Shown one piece after another: positions 7,700 to 14,581 of a DNA stretch of 22,306 nt. The notes beneath the pieces are model-generated. The model did no database searches and was not told where the DNA came from. It was given only the letters and a program-made list of their open reading frames with translations. The first letter of the stretch is position 1; the number at the start of each line of letters is the position of its first letter. The DNA comes from Acinetobacter sp. GTDB taxonomy: Bacteria > Pseudomonadota > Gammaproteobacteria > Pseudomonadales > Moraxellaceae. The DNA lies in assembly GCA_030152605.1 (NCBI GenBank), contig JASLJB010000356.1:1-22306 (forward strand). Reading direction: 5' to 3'. Both the position numbers and the translations under genes were made by a program.

Positions 7700-8926
7700 A
7701 TGAACTTTCAGGTCGATGCCTTTGGCACCATTGTGATTGCCGTGTTTGTGTTATACGTCGGACGCTTCTTGCTACAACACATTGGGTTTTTAAGAAATTA
7801 TAATATTCCCGAACCTGTGGCAGGTGGCTTGGTTGCGGCATTGATTGCGCTTATTCTATTTCGATATTTTGAGATCAGTGCCAGTTTCGATGCCGGCATT
7901 CAAAATGCTTTGATGTTAATGTTCTTTACCTCGATCGGCCTGAGTGCCAGCTTCGGCAAGCTGAAAAAAGGCGGCATGAGCTTACTGATCTTTTTAGTCT
8001 GCGTGGCAGGCTATGTGCTGGTGCAGAATGCCGTCGGGATGAGTTTGGCCACCTTACTCGGGCTAGATCCGATCATCGGTTTAATCACCGGTTCGATTAC
8101 GCTGACCGGTGGGCATGGCACTGCGGGGGCGTGGGGCAGTATTTTAGAACAAGATTATGGCATTCAAGGCGCCGTGGTTTTGGGCATGGCCAGTGCGACC
8201 TTTGGTTTGATTATCGGCGGGATCGTTGGTGGCCCTGTGGCCAAGTTTCTGATCAAACGTTATCAATTGGCCGAGCCAAATCAGGATAACGATGATGACG
8301 ACGACAACGATAACCTGCCGCAGACGGATGTGGCGTCATTTGAATATTCTCGTAAAACCCGTTTGATCACTGCCAATAACGCCATCACCACCTTGGGCAT
8401 GTTTGCCGCCTGTATTTATGCTGCGAATTTACTTAGCGGCTGGAGTGAAGGGCAATGGTTTGAATTACCCACCTTTGTTTGGGCTTTGGGTTCGGGCGTG
8501 CTGCTGCGTAATGTGGTGGAGAGCGTCTTTAAGCAACGTATTTTTGACCGTGCGATTGATGTGTTTGGCAATGCTTCTTTGTCGCTCTATCTCGCCATGG
8601 CCTTGTTATCACTACAACTGTGGTTACTTGCAGATCTGGCGGGGCCATTGGTGATTATTTTGTTGGTGCAGACCTTGGTCTTGATCCTGTATACCGCTTT
8701 TGTGACCTTCCGTGTGATGGGCAAAGACTATGATGCCGCGGTTTTGGCGGCGGGGCATTGTGGTTTTGGCATGGGGGCAACCCCGACTGCGATTGCCAAT
8801 ATTCAGGCCGTGACCAATATGTATGGCACCTCACATAAAGCTTTCTTAATCATTCCATTGTGCGGTGCGTTCTTTATCGACATCATCAACGCCGTGGTGA
8901 TTCAAAGCATTTTAAAGTTCTTCTAG
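7700..8926 (+). CDS. gltS: Sodium/glutamate symporter GltS
   Basis: GltS imports glutamate with Na+ across the inner membrane. The 408-residue length matches the family (about 400). It has the inverted two-half architecture: the first half has GFLRNYNIPEPVAGGLVAAL (29-48), FFTSIGLSASFGKLKKGG and the re-entrant motif TGGHGTAGAWG (136-146). The second half has AGHCGFGMGATPTAIANIQAVT, the matching re-entrant loop near the C-terminus. The cytoplasmic loop joining the halves carries an acidic, low-complexity patch (DNDDDDDNDN, about 194-205). The start is supported by AAGGA upstream. It appears to be a single-gene unit; no terminator with a T-tract was found directly after it. Confidence 0.93.
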   Translation: MNFQVDAFGTIVIAVFVLYVGRFLLQHIGFLRNYNIPEPVAGGLVAALIALILFRYFEISASFDAGIQNALMLMFFTSIGLSASFGKLKKGGMSLLIFLVCVAGYVLVQNAVGMSLATLLGLDPIIGLITGSITLTGGHGTAGAWGSILEQDYGIQGAVVLGMASATFGLIIGGIVGGPVAKFLIKRYQLAEPNQDNDDDDDNDNLPQTDVASFEYSRKTRLITANNAITTLGMFAACIYAANLLSGWSEGQWFELPTFVWALGSGVLLRNVVESVFKQRIFDRAIDVFGNASLSLYLAMALLSLQLWLLADLAGPLVIILLVQTLVLILYTAFVTFRVMGKDYDAAVLAAGHCGFGMGATPTAIANIQAVTNMYGTSHKAFLIIPLCGAFFIDIINAVVIQSILKFF

Positions 8927-9108
8927 GCTCTGATCATCATCCATGGCGTTGCTATAGAACTTGAGCCCTAAACGGATGCGATCCCGGCCTTAGTTTGTTA
9001 TGACCTGCAGGAAGTTCAAGTTTGGTGCGTAGGGCAGTGGACATGGCAGTTCAGGCTCAGCAGCAAACATCACTTATCTTAAGTCGAAAGGATGATGAGG
9101 AAAATAGC

Positions 9109-9143
9109 AAAAAAAAACACCGCGTCACGTCTGTAACGCGGTG
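9109..9143 (-). terminator. Strong minus-strand Rho-independent terminator with no assigned gene
   Basis: Bases 9118-9125 and 9136-9143 form a perfect 8-bp GC-rich stem (CACCGCGT / ACGCGGTG) around a 10-base loop. On the minus strand it is followed by nine consecutive T residues (A-run at 9109-9117). The plus-strand side has no T-tract, so it works only for leftward transcription. The nearest annotated gene to the right, metR, runs the other way. Confidence 0.75.
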
Positions 9144-9398
9144 GGCACTAGGGTGGTGGTTTGGATCGATCTGCAAGGAAAGATCAAACACCGACAAAAT
9201 CCTTTTATTTTTATGTGTTTGAATTTCTGTTGATCAAGACCATTCAGATTTATCCATCGCACGATATTTGGGGATCTGACTGAGTCGAGTATCTGTGTGG
9301 TATTTTACGCAGAAATAGCAGTATAAATTTGCCAATATCTTGAATTATTTTCAGTTCAAGTTGAGTTTGATTCAGCCAAAACCTCACTGTAAAAGAAT

Positions 9399-9428
9399 CT
9401 GCGAGTATTGATGACGCAATACTCGCAG
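9399..9428. repeat. Perfect 12-bp hairpin
   Basis: CTGCGAGTATTG (9399-9410) and its exact complement (9417-9428) flank a 6-base loop. On the minus strand the hairpin is followed by a T-rich ATTCTTTTA, so it may act as a leaky terminator or be part of a structured RNA. I see no second copy in the window. Confidence 0.6.
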
Positions 9429-9541
9429 CAAGGACCTCTGTATTATGCCGACTCACAGCGATAATCCAGCCAGCATTGACTTACTCATTGTTATGCAGCA
9501 CATGATTAAATATTTTTCGTGTTGAGACAAACTAATTAATT

Positions 9542-9565
9542 TCATTGTACAATGAGTAAAATTCA
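9542..9565 (+). promoter_or_regulatory. Candidate MetR autoregulatory site at the metR promoter
   Basis: Bases 9542-9555 are a perfect 14-bp palindrome (TCATTGTACAATGA) containing TACAAT, a plausible -10 element. It overlaps TGAGTAAAATTCA at 9553-9565, which matches 7 of the 8 fixed positions of the MetR consensus TGAA-N5-TTCA. It ends 17 bases before the metR start. Autoregulation is common among LysR-type regulators; binding here is inferred. Confidence 0.45.
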
Positions 9566-9581
9566 TTTTTAGTGCAGCATC

Positions 9582-10502
9582 ATGTTAGAAATTCGGCACC
9601 TGAAAACATTAACGGCTTTACGTGAGCATGGTTCATTGGTGGCCGCCGCCAACGACCTGTGTCTGACCCCATCCGCTATTTCCCATCAACTCAAAGAGTT
9701 AGATCACTGGTTTGGGGTAGAGGTGGTCAATCGCCGCAGTCGTCCCGTGACATTTTCCAATGTCGGGCAGCGTCTACTTAAACTTGCCGATGATGTCTTG
9801 CCTCAGATTCAAATCACCCATTCCGATATTACTCGGATCGTGCATGGTCAAACTGGGCGGATTATATTTTCTTCGGAGTGTCATAGTTGTTTTGATTGGT
9901 TGATGCCGTTATTAAATCAATACCGTCAACAATACCCCGATGTGGATCTCGATTTTAGTTCAGCCTTTGAAGCCAATCCGCATGAGTTACTGCAAAACGC
10001 AGAGTTTGATTTATTAATTACCGCAGATCCGATCAATCTCAAGGGGGTGGAGTATTTCCCGATCTTTGAATATGAATCGCGTTTGGTCTTATCCAATACT
10101 CATCCTTTGGTGCGTCAGGAAAATATTAGCGTTGAAGATTTGGCTGAAGAAACCCTGATTACCTATCCGGTGGATAAACATCGCTTAGATATCATGGCGC
10201 ATCTATTTATTCCCTCCAATATCCAACCCAAGCATGTGCGCACCACGGATTTAACCCAGATGTTGATTCAATTGGTGGCCAGTGGGCGCGGTATCGGGGC
10301 GTTGCCAGATTGGGTGGTGAATGAGTATGAGCAAAAGGGCTGGGTCACATCGAAACGCTTCACCTGTGTCTCCAAGGATGGCCTGCGCCGCACGCTATAT
10401 GCAGGCTTTCGCAGCGAAGACAAAGAGAAGAGTTACTTTGAAGGCTTTTTAAAACAGTTAGAGAAATTCTCACTCAAGCGCAGTAGCTATTACTCAAACT
10501 AG
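9582..10502 (+). CDS. metR: LysR-type transcriptional regulator MetR
   Basis: MetR activates methionine biosynthesis genes (metE, metH and others) with homocysteine as co-effector. The 306-residue protein has an N-terminal winged helix-turn-helix (about 1-62: IRHLKTLTALREHGSLVAAAN, then LTPSAISHQLKELD) and a two-lobed effector domain (about 90-295). Family-specific MetR blocks are present: IIFSSECHSCFDWLMPLL, ETLITYPVDKHRLD and GIGALPDWVVNEYEQ, close to the E. coli MetR versions (IECHSCIQWL, LLIYPVQRSRLD). Unlike in enterobacteria, metE is not divergently transcribed next to it, so its targets lie elsewhere. ATG at 9582 fits the family's N-terminus. Confidence 0.88.
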   Translation: MLEIRHLKTLTALREHGSLVAAANDLCLTPSAISHQLKELDHWFGVEVVNRRSRPVTFSNVGQRLLKLADDVLPQIQITHSDITRIVHGQTGRIIFSSECHSCFDWLMPLLNQYRQQYPDVDLDFSSAFEANPHELLQNAEFDLLITADPINLKGVEYFPIFEYESRLVLSNTHPLVRQENISVEDLAEETLITYPVDKHRLDIMAHLFIPSNIQPKHVRTTDLTQMLIQLVASGRGIGALPDWVVNEYEQKGWVTSKRFTCVSKDGLRRTLYAGFRSEDKEKSYFEGFLKQLEKFSLKRSSYYSN

Positions 10503-10550
10503 TCGTTATGACTCAAACTCGCGGGCTGTATTCGTGATGCTGTGAGTTGT

Positions 10551-11015
10551 TTATTTCGGCCCCAGTCCGATCAATAGCGACAAGATCCCTGCAGCGATCA
10601 AGGGTCCGACCGGGACACCGCGCAATACCGCCACGCCGGCGACTGTACCCAGTAATAGGCCGGCAACCACATCGGGTTGATTCGACATCAGTTTCACCCC
10701 GCGTCCGCCCAACCATGCCACCAACAGGCCGATGGCGATTGCCAAGAGTGACTTCCAACTCATAAATGACTTGAGGATGGCATCGCCGGGAATCTTGCCA
10801 CTGGCGATCGGGGTCAGTACTCCGATGGTGAGGATGATAATCCCCACATGCAGGCCATAGTCTTGCAGGTAGGAGAAATATTCACTCAGGGGCGTGATCC
10901 GGAAAATGATCAGGACTGCGGCAGCGATGGTGACGGCGGTGTTATGACTGAAAATCCCACAGCCGAGTAAGACCAACAGCACGATGAGATTGAAGTCCAC
11001 ACTGGAAAGGCTCAT
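10551..11015 (-). CDS. yeaL: DUF441 / YeaL family inner-membrane protein
   Basis: A 154-residue integral membrane protein of unknown function, matching E. coli YeaL throughout: LVLLGCGIFSHNTAVTIAAA, LIIFRITPLSEYF, GLHVGIIILTIGVLTPIASG, SWKSLLAIAIGLLVAWLGGRGV, then LLGTVAGVAVLRGVPVGPLI. There are about four to five hydrophobic segments. The ATG at 11015 gives the family length of about 150; an upstream in-frame codon at 11114 would add 33 polar residues lacking any family match. It is transcribed divergently from rsuA. No role can be assigned from context. Confidence 0.88.
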   Translation of the reverse strand: MSLSSVDFNLIVLLVLLGCGIFSHNTAVTIAAAVLIIFRITPLSEYFSYLQDYGLHVGIIILTIGVLTPIASGKIPGDAILKSFMSWKSLLAIAIGLLVAWLGGRGVKLMSNQPDVVAGLLLGTVAGVAVLRGVPVGPLIAAGILSLLIGLGPK

Positions 11016-11186
11016 AAAGTTCAACAAGATTAATTCAATAGTCTGGGCTGTATTATACGGTTTATCCACGGCTTGGCGATGTGTCTCATGGGCTTTGGTT
11101 CTGGTTCTGTACATGTCAACAGACCCTAGGCTTGTTCAGACGATGATTTGGGTTAGAATGATGCCTGATTGAATGAGGGTATCTCG

Positions 11187-11903
11187 ATGTTGTTGGAAAA
11201 AATGCTGCAATCCCAAGGCTTTGGCTCAAGAAAACACTGCCAGCAGTTAATTAAATCTGGCGCAGTGAGCATTGCGACTGAAGTGATTACTCAGCCCAAG
11301 CACAACATCGACCCGAAAAATTGCCATTTTCGTGTGTATCAGCAAGACTTTGTTTATCGTGAGCAGGTGTATATCGCGCTGCATAAGCCGGAAAACTATG
11401 AATGCTCTCATCAAGCCACGCATCATCATAGTGTCTTTGATTTATTTGATGATGTGCTGATCCAACGGGGTCTACAGTGTGTGGGACGTTTGGATCAGGA
11501 CACCACGGGGCTGTTGCTGCTCAGTGATGATGGTGGTTTTATTCAAGCCCTGACCCATCCCAAGAAACATGTGCCCAAGGTCTATCAGGTGCAGTGCGCT
11601 GACCCAATTGATGCCGCGCAAATCCAAGCCCTGACAGCGGGCGTAGCGCTTAGAAATGAAAAAGGCATCTTTGCTGCGACTGAGGTGCATCTCTTGGGCA
11701 GTCATCAACTCAGTATGACCGTGCATCAAGGGGTTTATCACCAGGTCAAACGCATGTTGGCTGCGGTCGGGAATAAAGTTGAGCAGTTACACCGCGCTCA
11801 AATTGGTCAGTTAGGATTGGATGATCTCGAAAAAGGCCAGTGGATCTATTTGGATGACGCACAAATCCTTGCCGCCAAACAACAACAGCCGCGCTCGACT
11901 TGA
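11187..11903 (+). CDS. rsuA: 16S rRNA pseudouridine synthase RsuA
   Basis: RsuA isomerises uridine 516 of 16S rRNA to pseudouridine in the small-subunit precursor. The 238-residue protein has an S4-like RNA-binding domain (about 1-45, FGSRKHCQQLIKSGAVSI) followed by the catalytic domain. The signature GRLDQDTTGLLL lies at 100-111, with the catalytic aspartate at D103. KVYQVQ, LRNEKG and the GVYHQVKRMLAAVGN motif, all typical of RsuA/RluB/RluE/RluF enzymes, follow. ATG 11187 is chosen because a GAGGG sequence precedes it at a good distance; TTG 11169 is upstream in frame. RsuA fits better than RluE or RluF by motif spacing and the ALHKPENYECS segment. Confidence 0.87.
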   Translation: MLLEKMLQSQGFGSRKHCQQLIKSGAVSIATEVITQPKHNIDPKNCHFRVYQQDFVYREQVYIALHKPENYECSHQATHHHSVFDLFDDVLIQRGLQCVGRLDQDTTGLLLLSDDGGFIQALTHPKKHVPKVYQVQCADPIDAAQIQALTAGVALRNEKGIFAATEVHLLGSHQLSMTVHQGVYHQVKRMLAAVGNKVEQLHRAQIGQLGLDDLEKGQWIYLDDAQILAAKQQQPRST

Positions 11904-11970
11904 TCAGACGATGTATTCGTTGTTGCACGTTGCGTCTGACCGCAAATTGCAGGTTGGGGTCAGTGCAGCG

Positions 11971-12414
11971 TTACTGTAAAAAGCAATGGTAGCTTTGGAA
12001 TACATCATCTTTGATAAAACCCATTTTTTCATACAGGCGTTGTGATTCGACGTTGTTCTTCTGGGTTTCCAAACTGATGCGCAGTGCATGTTCATGCCGT
12101 GCAAATAGGATCGCCGTGTCAATCAGTTGCATGGCAGAGCCTTGGCGCCGGTACATCGGCGTGACATAGACGTCATCTAGGATATAGTAGCTACCGCAGG
12201 CAATCGAAGAAAAGCCGAGATATAACAAGATAAATCCAGTCAAGACCTCATCTTTGAGATGCACAAAGATGACACTTTCTTTGTTCTCAAAGCGTTGTTT
12301 TAAAAATTTAAATGAGGTTTTTAGGTCTGAGCTGACACCATAAAACTGGCGGTACTCATCAAATAGGATGGCGAGTTGATCTAGGTCTTGAATGGTTGCA
12401 CGTCTGACAATCAT
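11971..12414 (-). CDS. GNAT family N-acetyltransferase
   Basis: A 147-residue single-domain acetyl-CoA-dependent acetyltransferase. It shows the N-terminal RRATIQDLDQLAILFDEY helix, beta-4 (ILDDVYVTPMYR), the acetyl-CoA motif A (RRQGSA, 89-94), and motif B (NNVESQRLYEKMGF, 120-133), with a conserved tyrosine (Y128) that often acts as general acid. The substrate is unknown; small molecules or proteins are possible. A strong ribosome binding site (AAGGGAG) precedes ATG 12414. It lies 102 bases downstream of, and on the same strand as, the RelB-like antitoxin gene, which raises but does not establish a toxin-antitoxin pairing. Confidence 0.85.
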   Translation of the reverse strand: MIVRRATIQDLDQLAILFDEYRQFYGVSSDLKTSFKFLKQRFENKESVIFVHLKDEVLTGFILLYLGFSSIACGSYYILDDVYVTPMYRRQGSAMQLIDTAILFARHEHALRISLETQKNNVESQRLYEKMGFIKDDVFQSYHCFLQ

Positions 12415-12516
12415 GATTTCTCCCTTTTAGAATTTTTATTCTGATTCGCAAGAGAGCATAACGAAAATTAGACGATTCAATAAAGCATTTATGTAAGCCA
12501 AGTCAAGCGGGCTAAA

Positions 12517-12846
12517 TCATTCTAAGTGTTTGGTTTCACCGAGTAAGGCATTCAGTTCAGCAAAAATATCTTCTTCTTCGAGCTCGATCGCAGCGGGCGC
12601 ATCCGCATTGATGGGTTCAACATCAATCATGTGCTGTTCTTGTTTGGCTTTCTTAAGTTTGAGCAGCTGATCCATGTTAATGCTTTGATTTTCAATAGCA
12701 AAGGGAATGGATTTGGTCAAAACCACTTGTTTGAAAAACAAACGTACTGCTTGAGCAGGGGTAATGCCGAGTTGCTTAAAAACAGCAAAGGCTTGTTTTT
12801 TTTCTTGTGAATCAAGCCGGACTTGATAGACTTCTGTTTTTCTCAT
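12517..12846 (-). CDS. RelB/DinJ-family antitoxin-like ribbon-helix-helix protein
   Basis: A 109-residue protein whose first 50 residues fit the RelB/DinJ ribbon-helix-helix fold: a short beta strand (TEVYQVRLDS), helix A (KKQAFAVFKQLG), and helix B after ITPAQAVRLFFKQVVLTKSIPF, which resembles the DinJ segment. The C-terminal half is acidic (EPINADAPAAIELEEEDIFAEL), as in antitoxin regions that wrap a toxin. RelB-type proteins normally sit directly next to a RelE/YafQ toxin; none is found here. The neighbours are an RluA-family gene 105 bases upstream and a GNAT gene 102 bases downstream on the same strand. ATG 12846 matches the domain start; no strong ribosome binding site is visible. Confidence 0.75.
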   Translation of the reverse strand: MRKTEVYQVRLDSQEKKQAFAVFKQLGITPAQAVRLFFKQVVLTKSIPFAIENQSINMDQLLKLKKAKQEQHMIDVEPINADAPAAIELEEEDIFAELNALLGETKHLE

Positions 12847-12951
12847 AAAAAGACCAAACAACATAAAGTTGGAATACACATTTTAAACAAAGCCCATGTA
12901 ATTTCAATGTCTATTAAAGCAAATAATAGCCGGCTTGTCATTACAATGAAA

Positions 12952-13896
12952 TTATATCGACAGCGCTTGAGCTGAATCAAATTGCAGCATGCGTTGACTG
13001 AGGGGATCTTGGAAACGAATTGACTTGGCCAAGAGTTGTAAGGGTTGAGAGAAATCATCCTCAGCTTTGTGTTGGATCAGCGGATAGAGCGGATCATGTC
13101 GGATCGGGATGTTTTGCTGCGCCAGATGTACCCGAAGCTGATGCTGCTTGCCAGTCTTGGGTCTTAAACGATATTTCGCCCAGTGCCTTTGCTGATCATG
13201 TTCCAGTAAGTAAATCTCAGTTTCTGAGTTGGGCTCGCCCTCAACCACACGCATGGTGTAAAAGGGATCGGACTTCTGCATGCGTAGTGCAATCCGTTGC
13301 GGCGTTGCAAAACGCGGATCATAGGCTGCAATGGCATGATATTCTTTTTGCACCTGCGCTTGGGCAAACATTTGCTGATAGACACCACGACTGGCGATCC
13401 GTTTTGAAATCAGCACCACGCCCGCAGTTTCGCGATCTAGGCGATGGATCGGGGTGAGGTGCGGATTGTTATAGCTTTTTTTTAAACGCACCAACAGTGT
13501 TTCTTGCACATAGCGACCGGTCGGGCTCATGGTCAGAAAGTGCGGCTTATCCACCACCAACAAATCCTCAGTTTCAAACAGAATCTGTTCTTGAAAGGGC
13601 ACCGGCACTTCGTATGCTAAAAAACGATAATAATAAATATGTTGTCCCGCCACATAAGGACTATGCTGGTCCAATATGCGACCGGCCTGATCAAAGACCA
13701 ACTGCTGCGCAAAGCGTTGCTGCCATTCGGTTGCTTTGATATGCGCAAACTGTTGACACAGATAAGCATAGACCGTGGCGACAGGCTGATCGAGTCGAGG
13801 CAGGAAAACTTGGCTGGCGGTCACGCCATCGCGCATTGGGGCTTCAAAATCAGATTGGGCTGGCGAATGGGCATGAGGCGACATAGAAGAAATCAT
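12952..13896 (-). CDS. RluA-family RNA pseudouridine synthase
   Basis: A 314-residue enzyme converting uridine to pseudouridine in tRNA or 23S rRNA. The catalytic core starts at about 105 (LFETEDLLVVDKPHFLTMSPTG), with motif II HRLDRETAG at 151-159 and the catalytic aspartate D154. KEYHAI, then LRPKTGKQHQLRVHLAQQNIPI (motif III) and the DPLYP motif follow. There is no S4 domain; instead an N-terminal extension of about 100 residues carries the VTASQVFLPR motif seen in a subgroup of RluA-like proteins annotated for tRNA U32 / 23S U746. The exact target base is inferred and uncertain. It is the first gene of a minus-strand run with the RelB-like and GNAT genes. ATG 13896 or 13884 could be the start. 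Confidence 0.85.
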   Translation of the reverse strand: MISSMSPHAHSPAQSDFEAPMRDGVTASQVFLPRLDQPVATVYAYLCQQFAHIKATEWQQRFAQQLVFDQAGRILDQHSPYVAGQHIYYYRFLAYEVPVPFQEQILFETEDLLVVDKPHFLTMSPTGRYVQETLLVRLKKSYNNPHLTPIHRLDRETAGVVLISKRIASRGVYQQMFAQAQVQKEYHAIAAYDPRFATPQRIALRMQKSDPFYTMRVVEGEPNSETEIYLLEHDQQRHWAKYRLRPKTGKQHQLRVHLAQQNIPIRHDPLYPLIQHKAEDDFSQPLQLLAKSIRFQDPLSQRMLQFDSAQALSI

Positions 13897-14073
13897 TCAT
13901 TTAAAAAGAGAATCGAAAATAGAAAGTAAAAAACACAACAATGCAGCCGATTTGAATTTGCGCAAATTTGATTCGCATAGCCAATGCTTTTGGCATCCGA
14001 AGTTCGCACATCGTAGGTTTTAAGGCCGCGCAATGTTATCATAATGCCTGATTTAAATCATGTTGTGGGCGAT

Positions 14074-14544
14074 ATGCAGTACTCCTTTCAATACATACTC
14101 AATGACGAAAACGATACCCTTGCCATTGCCAAAGTTTTGGCTGAGCAGTTGCCCCAAGGCGTGGTGTATTTGGTCGGTGACTTGGGCGCAGGCAAAACCA
14201 CATTGACCCGTTATTGGCTCCAGTGTCTGGGTCACAAGGGCGCGGTGAAAAGTCCGACCTATACCTTGGTAGAGCCGTATCAAATTGGTTCGCAGCAGGT
14301 ATTCCACTTTGATCTTTATCGTTTAAATGATCCTTATGAGCTTGAGTTGATGGGGATTCGTGATTATCTGGATGTGGACGGTGCCTTATTTATTTTTGAG
14401 TGGCCATCCAAAGGTGAAGATGAAATTCCGGCCGCCGATGTGTTGATTCAAATTACTCGGACGGATGATGAGACTGGGCGTGAAATACAGTTGAGTTTTA
14501 ATGCTGAGGCCTTATTCAAAGCACTCACCGAACTAAAATCATAA
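14074..14544 (+). CDS. tsaE: tRNA t6A biosynthesis ATPase TsaE
   Basis: TsaE (YjeE) is the P-loop ATPase partner of TsaB and TsaD in making threonylcarbamoyladenosine at position 37 of ANN-decoding tRNAs. The 156-residue sequence has the Walker A motif GDLGAGKTT (35-43), the VKSPTYTLVEPY block (58-69), the FHFDLYRL motif (77-84, Walker-B-like aspartate D80), GIRDYL and the EWPSKG motif (109-114). Start choice is open: ATG 14074 gives the usual family length (about 155) after GTGGGCG; ATG 14044 adds 10 residues with no ribosome binding site. It heads a tight cluster with mutL, 37 bases away. Confidence 0.9.
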   Translation: MQYSFQYILNDENDTLAIAKVLAEQLPQGVVYLVGDLGAGKTTLTRYWLQCLGHKGAVKSPTYTLVEPYQIGSQQVFHFDLYRLNDPYELELMGIRDYLDVDGALFIFEWPSKGEDEIPAADVLIQITRTDDETGREIQLSFNAEALFKALTELKS

Positions 14545-14581
14545 ACACATTCCAAGAAAGTCTAAATTGAAGGTTGATGGT

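Larger units (their letters stand above)
8927..9581. other. 655-base region without a clear gene, between gltS and metR
   Basis: Short open frames exist at 9022-9222 (plus) and 9250-9456 (minus), but neither has a ribosome binding site, a recognisable domain or an ATG with context. The region does hold a strong minus-strand terminator (9109-9143), a 12-bp perfect hairpin (9399-9428) and the metR promoter palindrome (9542-9555). Together these suggest an unannotated minus-strand transcript, possibly a small RNA, but this is inference. Confidence 0.5.

Noticed and set aside
9022..9222. 66-codon plus-strand open frame after gltS
   Set aside because: It runs through the minus-strand terminator hairpin and the A-run, lacks a ribosome binding site and shows no domain.
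9250..9456. 68-codon minus-strand open frame
   Set aside because: GTG start without a ribosome binding site, crosses the 12-bp hairpin, and has no recognisable family; non-coding RNA seems as likely.
11904..11938. TCAGACG/CGTCTGA inverted repeat between rsuA and the GNAT gene
   Set aside because: Seven base pairs with a long loop and no T-tract; convergent-gene terminator not supported.
12429..12442. AGAAT/ATTCT hairpin between the RelB-like and GNAT genes
   Set aside because: Only five AT-rich base pairs, too weak to call a terminator.
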